This document shows, piece by piece, positions 1 through 6,651 of a stretch of DNA of 7,116 bases; position 1 is the first letter of the stretch; each line of letters opens with the position of its first letter. The notes beneath the pieces are model-generated. The model was not told the origin of the DNA. It made no database searches and saw only the letters and a program-made list of their open reading frames with translations. A program made the position numbers and the translations under genes. The stretch is from Cryomorphaceae bacterium (GTDB taxonomy: Bacteria > Bacteroidota > Bacteroidia > Flavobacteriales_G > Salibacteraceae): contig PXEK01000056.1 in assembly GCA_003564735.1 (NCBI GenBank), positions 1 to 7,116 of the forward strand, written 5' to 3'.

Positions 1-2400
1 ACCACCACTGATGTAAACGGCTATTACGAATTAGAAACCCAATGGGCTTCGAATGAAATTAAGGCTTCTTTCATGGGGTATGAGCCTGCCGTAAAGCCGG
101 TGAAAAAAGGGGAGAAGCAGGAGATAAACTTCGAAATGAAATCAAAGGTGGAGGAGTTGGAAACCGTAACTATTAAGGCGCCTAAGAAACGATACCGCAA
201 TAAAGACAATCCCGCTGTTTCACTTATCCGAAGGGTGTTAGATCACCGAGATGAAAACCGACTCCAAAGCGAAAAGTTGGAGTATTTGGAGTACGATAAG
301 TACGTGAAAGATCAATACGATTTGAATAATTTTACTGAGGCTTGGACAAAGCGTACCTCTCTCAAAAGCTTTCAAGTGGCATTCGAGTATGTAGATACCA
401 GCGACATAAACGGCAAGCCTTATGTTCCCATGTTGATTAAAGAAAAAGCGTCAAAAGTGTACTTTAGATCGAATCCCAAAGCCACTCGCGAAATAGTGAA
501 GGGTTTGCGCATATCGGGATTTGAGGAGGGCGTCATGGGTGAAGGGATTAGTCAGTTTTTGGATAAGTTGGGCTCAGAGGTGGATATTTACGACAGTAGA
601 ATCGATTTACTGGACAAGTCGTTTACTTCGCCTATTTCAAGGTTGGGGCCCAATGTATATCGATACTATGTTACCGACTCAATGGAAATTGACGGTGAAA
701 AATACAAGAAGCTTTCATTTATGCCGCGAAATCCGCAAATGGTGGCTTTTACCGGGTACATGATTGTTGCAGATAGTAACCAAAACTACGCGGTAAAAAG
801 TATAGAGCTTAATGTGGATAGCCGTATCAACGTGAATTTTTTGGAGGATTTGCGCATAGTTCAAGAGTTTACATATCAGGACGGATTGGGCTGGATGGTG
901 GTAAAGGATAAGATGACTGTTGATATTCAGCCCGCCAGTCGGGGGTTGGGATTGTTCAATACCAAAACGGTCAAGTACGATAATTTTAAAATCAATGAGC
1001 CTCGAGATGATGAATATTACGCCGGTGTAAACGAATCCATTATTCACGATAGTGCAAACTATCGCGATGAGGAGTTTTGGGACAACCACCGGTTGGACTC
1101 TTTAACAAAGCAAGAGCGCGGTATTTACGAAATGGTAGATACCATTCAAAGTTTGCCCGAGTTCAATACCATAGTTAACATTGGTGAACTTATTTTTAGC
1201 GGATATGTGAAGGCGGGAGAAAAATTTTATATAGGTCCTTTCACCACATTTTTAAGTTACAATGATGTGGAGGGCGTACGCTTGAAGTTTGGCGGACGCA
1301 CCAATAAGTACTTTCACGAAAACTGGCGATTCTCGGCGCATACCGCTTACGGGTTGCGCGATGAGCGCTTTAAAGTGAATTTGGGTGCAGAGTATTATTT
1401 CAGTAATAAGCCGCTAACCATGTTGGAGTTTAGGTACGTCAACGATATTTATCAGCCCGGTTTTGATGTGCCGTGGCGCAATCAAGATAACATCTTTCTC
1501 TCGCTGCGTCGCACTCCCGCCGATGATATGTTTTACAAAGAGGAGTACATCACCAAATTCACCAAAGAGTGGTTCGTAGGGCTCCAAAATTTTATACAAA
1601 TTAAAAATAAGCGCATCAGTACTACGTATCGAAATGAATTTAGACCGGCAGATACAGACCCCGCCATTAACCTGACACCCGACCAACTCGCCGATGATAT
1701 TCGTTTTACCGAGTTTACCTTGGGCACGCGTTTGGCGCTTGACGAAAAGTTTGTGCAGGGCCATTTTTCCAGAGCGCCCATAAAAACTACCGCCCCTATC
1801 TTTGAATTGCATTACTCTTACAGTCCCGATTTATTGAGCGACTACGAATTCCACAAAATATATTTTTCGACAGAAAAGAGATTTAAACTGGGTATTTTTG
1901 GAACCACCGATTTACTCTTTGAAGCCAATAGAATTTGGGGAACCGTACCTTTTCCCTTGTTAGAAATTATGCGCGGTAACGAAACTTTTGCCTATGACGA
2001 CCGCTCGTTCAACATGATGAATTTTGTGGAGTTCGCCGGAGATCAAACGCTGAGTTTGATGCTGGAACATCACTTTAATGGTTTGTTAACTACGCAAGTG
2101 CCTTTTATGGACCGGTTGAAGTGGCGTGCCGTGGTATCTGCCAAAGCCATTTGGGCCGATATTACACAACGCAATCGCGATTTTAATAACCCCGATTTGC
2201 TATACCACCCCGTACTAACCGAAGATCGCCGTTTGCGTGACGAGCCGTACATGGAGGTGAGTGCCGGAATTGAGAATATTTTAAAGCTGTTGCGCGTAGA
2301 TTTAGTAAAAAGATTGAACTACCTCGATAATCCCAACGTGGCCACGGTTTGGGGCGTAAGAGGGTTGGGAATACGCGCCAAAGCGCAACTGTCATTTTAA
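1..2400 (+). CDS. DUF5686 family outer-membrane protein with carboxypeptidase-regulatory-like N-terminus (5' end missing)
   Basis: The frame is open from base 1, so the gene starts upstream. The Met at 73 lies inside the conserved N-terminal domain and is not the start. The visible 799 residues begin with the end of a carboxypeptidase-D-regulatory-like beta domain (DVNGYYEL, then ASFMGYEP, ending near the VEELETVTI segment at about residues 50-56). A long DUF5686-type region follows, with many alternating hydrophobic/aromatic strands and a terminal strand ending in Phe (AKAQLSF), as expected for an outer-membrane beta-barrel. Proteins of this family in Bacteroidota are usually about 800-850 residues, so only a signal peptide and the start of the first domain should be missing. 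The biochemical function of the family is not established. lptB follows after 10 bp, so co-transcription and an envelope-related role are inferred. The family call is from remembered family features and is fairly firm. Confidence 0.82.
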   Translation, partial: TTTDVNGYYELETQWASNEIKASFMGYEPAVKPVKKGEKQEINFEMKSKVEELETVTIKAPKKRYRNKDNPAVSLIRRVLDHRDENRLQSEKLEYLEYDKYVKDQYDLNNFTEAWTKRTSLKSFQVAFEYVDTSDINGKPYVPMLIKEKASKVYFRSNPKATREIVKGLRISGFEEGVMGEGISQFLDKLGSEVDIYDSRIDLLDKSFTSPISRLGPNVYRYYVTDSMEIDGEKYKKLSFMPRNPQMVAFTGYMIVADSNQNYAVKSIELNVDSRINVNFLEDLRIVQEFTYQDGLGWMVVKDKMTVDIQPASRGLGLFNTKTVKYDNFKINEPRDDEYYAGVNESIIHDSANYRDEEFWDNHRLDSLTKQERGIYEMVDTIQSLPEFNTIVNIGELIFSGYVKAGEKFYIGPFTTFLSYNDVEGVRLKFGGRTNKYFHENWRFSAHTAYGLRDERFKVNLGAEYYFSNKPLTMLEFRYVNDIYQPGFDVPWRNQDNIFLSLRRTPADDMFYKEEYITKFTKEWFVGLQNFIQIKNKRISTTYRNEFRPADTDPAINLTPDQLADDIRFTEFTLGTRLALDEKFVQGHFSRAPIKTTAPIFELHYSYSPDLLSDYEFHKIYFSTEKRFKLGIFGTTDLLFEANRIWGTVPFPLLEIMRGNETFAYDDRSFNMMNFVEFAGDQTLSLMLEHHFNGLLTTQVPFMDRLKWRAVVSAKAIWADITQRNRDFNNPDLLYHPVLTEDRRLRDEPYMEVSAGIENILKLLRVDLVKRLNYLDNPNVATVWGVRGLGIRAKAQLSF

Positions 2401-2410
2401 TGCGATAATC

Positions 2411-3160
2411 ATGGAGCTGAGAGCGGAAAACATTATCAAAAAATACAAGAGTAGAACCGTTGTTAAAGGCGTTTCAGTGAGTGTAAAACAGGGCGAGATT
2501 GTAGGTTTGTTGGGACCCAACGGAGCCGGTAAAACAACCTCTTTTTACATGATTGTGGGATTGGTAAAACCCAACGACGGTAAGGTTTTTCTCGATCAAA
2601 CCGAAATTACGCACTTCCCCATGTACAAGCGCGCCAATTTGGGCATCGGTTATTTGCCGCAAGAGGCCTCTGTTTTTCGAAAACTCAGTGTAGAAGATAA
2701 CATCATGGCCATTTTGGAAATGCGCAAGTTATCGAAAAGCGAGCGCGAAGAAAAACTGGAGGAGCTCATTGATGAATTTACGCTGGGACATGTGCGCACC
2801 AACCGCGGGGATTTGCTATCGGGAGGTGAACGTAGGCGCACCGAGATTGCTCGTGCACTGGCCGTGGATCCTAAGTTTATACTTTTAGATGAGCCTTTCG
2901 CGGGCGTTGACCCCATTGCCGTTGAAGATATTCAAAATATTGTTTTCAAACTCAAGTACAAAAACATCGGCATACTTATTACCGATCACAACGTTCAGGA
3001 AACGCTGTCGATTACCGATCGAGCATACCTGTTGTACGAAGGCAATATTTTAAAGGCCGGCAGTGCTGAAGATCTCGCTGCAGACGAAAAAGTTCGTAAA
3101 GTTTATCTCGGTGAAAGTTTTGAGCTCAAAAGAAAGCCGCACCGCAAAGATGTGGAGTGA
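2411..3160 (+). CDS. lptB: LPS export ABC transporter ATP-binding protein LptB
   Basis: LptB is the cytoplasmic ATPase that, with membrane proteins LptF and LptG, extracts lipopolysaccharide from the inner membrane and drives it along the LptC-A-D bridge to the cell surface. The 249-residue protein has every expected ABC motif: Walker [10 protein letters not shown] (residues 35-43), Q-loop Gln84 in [12 protein letters not shown], signature LSGGERRR (136-143), Walker [14 protein letters not shown] (156-168, catalytic Glu161) and switch His193 in ITDHNV. The [12 protein letters not shown] and [14 protein letters not shown] segments are typical of LptB rather than of other ABC ATPases. Length is close to the usual 240-250. 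The ATG lies 10 bp after the stop of the outer-membrane gene, suggesting one transcript. The lptFG partners are not in the window. The final ten or so residues are basic and charged. Confidence 0.95.
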   Translation: MELRAENIIKKYKSRTVVKGVSVSVKQGEIVGLLGPNGAGKTTSFYMIVGLVKPNDGKVFLDQTEITHFPMYKRANLGIGYLPQEASVFRKLSVEDNIMAILEMRKLSKSEREEKLEELIDEFTLGHVRTNRGDLLSGGERRRTEIARALAVDPKFILLDEPFAGVDPIAVEDIQNIVFKLKYKNIGILITDHNVQETLSITDRAYLLYEGNILKAGSAEDLAADEKVRKVYLGESFELKRKPHRKDVE

Positions 3161-3195
3161 GTGATGAACGCGTCATACAACCCGTTTTAAGGATA

Positions 3196-4470
3196 TTACC
3201 TCAAATCTCGGCCTATATCCGTACGGTAAGTTACCCCTTCAAATTCTACTCGCGCCACACCGTCATAAGTACACGAAATCGCATCGTCAAGCGAGCCCGC
3301 CATACCCGTAACCGCAATTACGCGTCCACCGTTGGAAACCACTTTTCCGTTGGACTCTTTAGTTCCCGCATGAAAAACCAAGTGTTTTTTGGCGGCCTCA
3401 CTTAGTCCGGTAATTTCCTTTCCTTTTTCGTAAGCCTCAGGGTATCCTTTTGAAACCAGCATAACCGTAACGGCGTAATCTGAATTGTGAGAATACTTAC
3501 AACGCACCAAATCACCTTTGGCCGCACCTTCAAACAATTCTAACAAATCACCTTTAAGTCGGGGCAGTACCGCTTCTGTTTCGGGGTCGCCCATGCGCAC
3601 ATTGTACTCAATAACATAAGGATCGCCGTTTACATTCATCAACCCAAAAAAGATAAAGCCGGTGTAGGGCATTTTATCCTTTACCAAGCCCGTGAGCGTT
3701 GGCTCAATAATGCGTGATTTCACCTTTTTCATGAAGGTACTATCGGCGAAAGCCACCGGTGAAACGGCACCCATGCCGCCCGTGTTTAAACCCTTGTCGC
3801 CTTCTTTAATGCGCTTGTAATCTTTAGCTTCGGGGAGGAGTACGTAATCTTTACCGTCGGTGAGTACAAAAACCGAAAGTTCAATTCCCGTTAAAAACTC
3901 TTCGATGACCACACTTCCTGAGGCCTCTCCAAATTTACCCGCGAGCATTTCTTTAAGTTCATTGCAAGCTTTTTCGAAACCGTTAATAATCAGAACCCCC
4001 TTGCCCGCTGCCAATCCGTCGGCTTTAAGTACATACGGGGGCTTTAGCGTTTTGAGGAAGTCCACCGCCTTGTCGTAATCTCCCGAACCGAAAGTTTGGT
4101 GTGCGGCCGTGGGAATATTATGTCGGTTCATAAACTGTTTCGCAAAGTCTTTTGAACCTTCCAACCGGGCCGCCGCTTTTTTGGGTCCGATCACCATTAC
4201 GTGTTTCAGTTCTTCATCGTTTGCGATGAAATCGGCAATGCCGGCTACGAGCGGTGCTTCGGGGCCCACTACCAACATGTCGATATCGTGTTTTAACAGG
4301 TGCTGTTTTACGTCCTCGAATTTTTCGGGATTTCCGTTCAGATTCACACCTAACGCGGCCGTTCCCGCATTACCGGGCATAAAAAACAGTTTGTCGAGTT
4401 TTGAACTTTGGTTAACTTTATGTCCTATAGCGTGTTCTCTGCCGCCGCCGCCTGCGATCAATACGTTCAT
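3196..4470 (-). CDS. purD: Phosphoribosylamine--glycine ligase (GAR synthetase)
   Basis: PurD joins glycine to 5-phosphoribosylamine using ATP, the second step of de novo purine synthesis. The 424-residue protein has the full family pattern: N-terminal MNVLIAGGGGREHA (1-14), VVGPEAPLV (67-75), ATP-grasp segment LKADGLAAGKGV (148-159), VIEEFLTGIE (188-197), NTGGMGAVSP (229-238), metal-binding EYNVRMGDPETE (288-299) and C-terminal NGGRVIAVT (380-388). The frame stays open to 4506, but the start at 4470 is chosen because the family begins exactly at MNVLIAGGGG and because the promoter -7 element at 4493-4500 lies inside the longer frame. The gene converges on lptB with a 35-bp gap and appears monocistronic. 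All key residues are present and I see no damage. Confidence 0.97.
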   Translation of the reverse strand: MNVLIAGGGGREHAIGHKVNQSSKLDKLFFMPGNAGTAALGVNLNGNPEKFEDVKQHLLKHDIDMLVVGPEAPLVAGIADFIANDEELKHVMVIGPKKAAARLEGSKDFAKQFMNRHNIPTAAHQTFGSGDYDKAVDFLKTLKPPYVLKADGLAAGKGVLIINGFEKACNELKEMLAGKFGEASGSVVIEEFLTGIELSVFVLTDGKDYVLLPEAKDYKRIKEGDKGLNTGGMGAVSPVAFADSTFMKKVKSRIIEPTLTGLVKDKMPYTGFIFFGLMNVNGDPYVIEYNVRMGDPETEAVLPRLKGDLLELFEGAAKGDLVRCKYSHNSDYAVTVMLVSKGYPEAYEKGKEITGLSEAAKKHLVFHAGTKESNGKVVSNGGRVIAVTGMAGSLDDAISCTYDGVARVEFEGVTYRTDIGRDLR

Positions 4471-4492
4471 ATCTGTGTTGGATTTGGTTTTG

Positions 4493-4522
4493 CAAAGTAA
4501 TAACAAGAGTTTGGAATTGCAA
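4493..4522 (-). promoter_or_regulatory. purD promoter (Bacteroidota sigma-A type)
   Basis: Read on the minus strand there is a TTG at 4522-4520, a 19-nt spacer, then TTACTTTG at 4500-4493. This matches the Bacteroidota consensus TTG-N19-TAnnTTTG except for one base. The transcript would start near 4486, leaving a short leader of about 15 nt before the purD ATG at 4470. The satellite repeat begins 36 bp upstream of the TTG. Confidence 0.65.
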
Positions 4523-4557
4523 ATAGGAGGGAGGGGATTGTTTGTGTTGTAGGGAGA

Positions 4558-4677
4558 GTTGAACTGTTGGACTGTTGAATTGTTGAACTGTTACATCCTT
4601 CTGCAGGAAAAGTTGAATCGTTTAATCGTTGAACTGTTGAATCGTGTAATCGTGTAATCGTTGGAATCGTTACATCC
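4558..4677. repeat. Degenerate octamer satellite, arrays 1 and 2
   Basis: Written on the plus strand, the unit is 8 bp, about GTTGAATC, with variants GTTGAACT, GTTGGACT, GTGTAATC and GTTTAATC. Array 1 (4558-4589) has four units and ends in GTTACATCC (4590-4598), followed by TTCTGCAGG. After AAAA, array 2 (4612-4668) has six octamers and one 9-bp unit, and ends in the same GTTACATCC (4669-4677). Each array closes with the same terminal sequence, so the block has a module structure and is not simple low-complexity DNA. There is no plausible gene here. Minus-strand open frames across it give an artificial eight-residue periodic peptide. Confidence 0.9.
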
Positions 4678-4737
4678 GTCTGCATAAACCATCTGTGAAA
4701 ACCATCTGCTCATTTAGATTGTGAAAACCGTCTGTGG
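4673..4737. repeat. 13-bp tandem array, copy 1 (five units)
   Basis: Five 13-bp units run head to tail: CATCCGTCTGCAT (4673-4685), AAACCATCTGTGA (4686-4698), AAACCATCTGCTC (4699-4711), the diverged ATTTAGATTGTGA (4712-4724) and AAACCGTCTGTGG (4725-4737). The consensus is roughly AAACCRTCTGYRK. The first unit overlaps the terminal sequence of the preceding octamer array. The array matches a five-unit array at 6728-6792, and the most diverged units of the two copies share the ending TTGTGA. Confidence 0.85.
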
Positions 4738-4741
4738 AATT

Positions 4742-4853
4742 GTTTAATTGTTGAATTGTTGAATCGTGTAATCGTTGGAATCGTTACATCCGTCTGCAGG
4801 AAAGGTTGAATCGTGTAATCGTTGAAATCGTTGAATCGTTGAACCGTTGAACC
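4742..4853. repeat. Degenerate octamer satellite, arrays 3 and 4
   Basis: Array 3 (4742-4782) has units GTTTAATT, GTTGAATT, GTTGAATC, GTGTAATC and the 9-bp GTTGGAATC, then GTTACATCC and GTCTGCAGG (4783-4800). The 33 bases at 4766-4798 are identical to 4652-4684, so this is a duplicated module that lacks one GTGTAATC unit. Array 4 (4805-4853) has units GTTGAATC, GTGTAATC, GTTGAAATC, GTTGAATC and two GTTGAACC, and runs straight into the two-hairpin core. Non-coding. Confidence 0.88.
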
Positions 4854-4893
4854 GAGGGCTTTGCCCGAGCTCACCGACCGTAGGGAGGTAATT
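4846..4893. repeat. 48-bp direct repeat with two-hairpin core, copy 1
   Basis: This stretch is identical base for base to 6660-6707. It has one GTTGAACC octamer followed by a 40-bp non-octamer core. The core has hairpin 1, GGGC-TTT-GCCC (4856-4866), the palindrome GAGCTC (4867-4872), and hairpin 2 (4873-4889). Hairpin 2 pairs ACCGACC with GGGAGGT around a GTA loop, with tandem G-A and A-G mismatches in the middle of the stem. The core interrupts an octamer array and is flanked by octamers on both sides. Its role is unknown. It could be a REP-like or other small mobile element, or a structured RNA or DNA site. Confidence 0.85.
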
Positions 4894-4932
4894 ATTGAAT
4901 TGTTGAATCGTTGAACTGTTGCATCCGTCTGC
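4894..4932. repeat. Octamer array 5 downstream of core copy 1
   Basis: Units are ATTGAATT (4894-4901), GTTGAATC and GTTGAACT, then the terminal GTTGCATCC and GTCTGC. The array equals 6708-6737 plus one extra octamer and one base change. The extra ATTGAATT is exactly one unit, as expected from replication slippage or unequal crossing over. Confidence 0.82.
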
Positions 4933-5042
4933 GGGAGAGGGTGAATCGAGTAACCGTTCAATTGTGTGAATTTTGGAATTATCAGATAAAGTCATTTCTA
5001 CCATAGATGCTCACAGCTTCGCTTTTTAGTGTTGTTGCGGAT
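4933..5042. other. Intergenic tail between satellite and hipT stop
   Basis: The first 35 or so bases still resemble decayed repeat (GTGAATCG, GTAACCGTTC), and then the similarity fades. From about 4985 to 5042 there is no gene, RNA or convincing terminator. On the plus strand AGCTTCGCT followed by five T is only a 3-bp stem, and it points the wrong way for hipT. How hipBST transcription ends is not visible. Confidence 0.5.
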
Positions 5043-5990
5043 TTATGTTTTGAAAGTTTTCGTTCTTTCGATAATCAATGCCTTGTACTCGTTTTTGAAA
5101 TCTTCATTTAGGAATGACGCATCAATGAGTTGAGTGGCTTGGGGAAGCCCGTTTTGCATTCTTTTATACACGGAATTGATTTGTTTGTCATTTAGCTTTA
5201 ATACTTTTCCAAGTCGATCAAAATACCCTTTATTGAAGTTTTTCTTTTTACCACCCAACATCAGCGCTGTTTCTTCTTTGTCCGTCGGCAATATGATTTT
5301 TACATTCAATAAATCGTAGAAAGGGGAGAGAACCCAGCCCTGTTCAGATAAGAACATGGAATAGTTTTTAAGGTGCATATCGTTGTTGCCGATGACATAA
5401 TTGAAAACCGCGGACTCAAAAAAGCGTAGTTTGTCGTATAGTGTATTTACCGATAATTCGCCAATGGTTTTACCCACTGTTTCCATAGTGCCTTTGTATT
5501 TATCTACTGACTCCAGAATTTGCATAAAATCAATCATGTGGTTTTTTGAGCCATCGGGATTCCTATCAATTCGTTTTGTAATGAAGCATAATTCCCCCGA
5601 AGCTAACTTGATCATATTTACGGGTACGATGTCTATTTTGAACAATTGAGCCAGTTTCATGGAGAGGTGTTCGTTTTCGGGCATTTGGGGATAGTCGGCA
5701 TTTTGTGGTTTCAAAATGTAGTCTCCTTTTAGCGCATCCATAATGGTGAGTCGGCCTTGCCGTCTGTTTTCTAAATTGCTTTTTATCCGGCCCAAAGAAA
5801 TTTTTGGCTGAACGCCGGGAACAGTGACGGATTGTTCGACTGCCTCTTTCGCTAATTTTTCCATTTCTGTTAAGCGGTAAGGTAAAACGGGGGGCTTTTT
5901 TGTGCCAAAAAACGCTTTGGCGCACTCCGGGTGGTAGTCTGCCGCGTCATCTTCTAAAAGCTGATAACAATACAAGCATTTATGCATCAT
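5043..5990 (-). CDS. hipT: HipT-like serine/threonine kinase toxin (HipA C-terminal kinase domain)
   Basis: This is a HipA-fold protein kinase of a split HipA system. In the E. coli HipBST system the equivalent kinase phosphorylates a tRNA synthetase (TrpS) and arrests growth; the target here is unknown. In the 315-residue product I see a possible zinc knuckle C5-x2-C8-x11-H20-x2-C23, the Gly-rich loop TVPGVQPK (56-63), ATP-binding Lys94 in YILKPQ, ENEHLSMKLA (106-115), TKRIDR (138-143), catalytic Asp204 in GNNDMHLKN and metal-binding Asp226 in FYDLLN. All kinase residues look intact. The autophosphorylated Ser of E. coli HipA/HipT loops is replaced by Thr56. The frame opens with GTG at 5993; the ATG at 5990 (or 5987) is preferred. 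It overlaps hipS by 11 bp, so the two are probably translationally coupled. The family is clear, and toxin activity is inferred. Confidence 0.9.
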   Translation of the reverse strand: MMHKCLYCYQLLEDDAADYHPECAKAFFGTKKPPVLPYRLTEMEKLAKEAVEQSVTVPGVQPKISLGRIKSNLENRRQGRLTIMDALKGDYILKPQNADYPQMPENEHLSMKLAQLFKIDIVPVNMIKLASGELCFITKRIDRNPDGSKNHMIDFMQILESVDKYKGTMETVGKTIGELSVNTLYDKLRFFESAVFNYVIGNNDMHLKNYSMFLSEQGWVLSPFYDLLNVKIILPTDKEETALMLGGKKKNFNKGYFDRLGKVLKLNDKQINSVYKRMQNGLPQATQLIDASFLNEDFKNEYKALIIERTKTFKT

Positions 5991-6315
5991 CACGGGAATT
6001 TACATGGTGAACGCTTACTGCACCAATGGCATTTTTACAACAGGCAAGGAGCAGACCCATGCGGTCATTCTTGTTGATTTTCCAACTTTCGGAAGCTATG
6101 TTTAACAACCATCCTTCGGGAATGAGTCCGTCAAAAAACGGGAACAGTCTTTTACTTTTGTACGGTCTTGAGGTTACAGGCATATTGAAGGTAATAAATT
6201 GATTAGGATACATTTGAATATACTTTTCGTCATATTCGAAAATGTATTCTCCGTTATCATCTTCGAAAATAACACCTGCCTTTACGTTGTTGTATTTAAC
6301 TATTCCTTGTCGCAT
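5980..6315 (-). CDS. hipS: HipS-like protein (stand-alone HipA N-terminal domain)
   Basis: This 111-residue protein corresponds to the N-terminal subdomain found at the front of full-length HipA. Its key segment is RLFPFFDGLIPEGWLL (56-71), followed by NDRMGLLLACC and IGAVSV (97-102), which are typical of that domain. In E. coli HipBST the small HipS binds the kinase and is the actual antitoxin; by analogy this protein should neutralise the hipT product. Trp69 in PEGW is a candidate for the aromatic contact with the kinase, which is an inference. It starts at ATG 6315, overlapping the end of hipB by 20 bp, and its stop lies inside the first codons of hipT. This overlapping order B-S-T matches HipBST operons. 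It is complete and of the expected length, and it is not a broken hipA. Confidence 0.88.
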   Translation of the reverse strand: MRQGIVKYNNVKAGVIFEDDNGEYIFEYDEKYIQMYPNQFITFNMPVTSRPYKSKRLFPFFDGLIPEGWLLNIASESWKINKNDRMGLLLACCKNAIGAVSVHHVNSRDDA

Positions 6316-6511
6316 GACTTTCGTTTATAGGACCTAAAACGTGACCGAACATAATGAGCACTTGATTTACTTTAGCTACGCTGAGGTTTTCTTTGCCTTG
6401 TTCGATTTTTCTGATTACCGTTAGCGCCACTCCTGCTTTTTCAGCGAATTCTTCTTGGGTTAGTCCCAATTGTTTTCTCCTTGTTTTTACGAAGTTCGAT
6501 AATGCCGTCAT
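6296..6511 (-). CDS. hipB: HipB-like XRE-family helix-turn-helix regulator
   Basis: This is a 71-residue DNA-binding protein, first gene of the hipBST operon. The XRE helix-turn-helix spans about residues 7-45, with the typical pattern RRKQLGLTQEEFAEKAGV followed by the recognition helix LTVIRKIEQGKEN. Members of this family bind operators in their own promoter as dimers and repress the operon together with the partner proteins. An inverted repeat lies over the promoter just upstream. The frame extends to a TTG at 6532, but that would overlap the -7 element, so the ATG at 6511 is preferred; the protein then begins MTALSNFVKTRR, a normal start for the family. The last residues overlap hipS. 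It is shorter than E. coli HipB (about 88 residues). Confidence 0.9.
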   Translation of the reverse strand: MTALSNFVKTRRKQLGLTQEEFAEKAGVALTVIRKIEQGKENLSVAKVNQVLIMFGHVLGPINESHATRNS

Positions 6512-6518
6512 TTTATAT

Positions 6519-6552
6519 GTAATTGCATACAAAGGTATAAAAAATCAATTAC
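6519..6552. promoter_or_regulatory. Inverted repeat over the hipBST promoter, candidate HipB operator
   Basis: GTAATTG at 6519-6525 and CAATTAC at 6546-6552 are perfect 7-bp inverted arms separated by 20 bp, each with ATAT on its outer side. The -7 element lies in the spacer. The proximal arm also sits within a 14-bp near-palindrome, TATGTAATTGCATA (6516-6529), close to the expected transcription start. The position suits autorepression by HipB. Binding is inferred, since AT-rich DNA produces such repeats by chance fairly often. Confidence 0.45.
6530..6537 (-). promoter_or_regulatory. hipBST promoter -7 element
   Basis: Read on the minus strand, TACCTTTG is a perfect TAnnTTTG match. No TTG lies at the expected distance upstream; the only nearby one is 8 nt away. 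The -33 contact is therefore weak, which is common for repressed toxin-antitoxin promoters. The start of transcription would be near 6523, giving a leader of about 12 nt before hipB. Confidence 0.55.
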
Positions 6553-6651
6553 TATATGTTTTTACGTATAGAATTGTGTTTGAGGATGATTTTATATGGA
6601 TTTAGATATAGTTTTTGGCGAAATGGCCGGAATGTTTGAGTCGTAGGAAGC

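Noticed and set aside
3161..3195. Terminator between the convergent lptB and purD genes
   Set aside because: Only a 4-bp stem (ATGA/TCAT around ACGCG) with no T-run; too weak to call.
3860..4552. Plus-strand open frames at 3860-4078 and 4109-4552
   Set aside because: They lie antisense to purD, which has all family motifs; the longer one also runs through the purD promoter. They are shadows.
4558..4932. CRISPR-like appearance of the repeats
   Set aside because: Units are 8 and 13 bp, adjoin without unique spacers and are degenerate; there are no cas genes.
5020..5036. Terminator hairpin AGC-TTC-GCT with five T after hipT
   Set aside because: The stem has 3 bp and the T-run is on the plus strand, the wrong direction for hipT.
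5980..6315. hipS as a frameshifted piece of a full-length hipA
   Set aside because: Both parts have complete domains and proper starts, the kinase has an extra N-terminal Cys/His segment, and the arrangement matches known HipBST systems.
6393..6605. Plus-strand open frame across hipB and its promoter
   Set aside because: It is antisense to a clear XRE regulator and has no recognisable domain or promoter.
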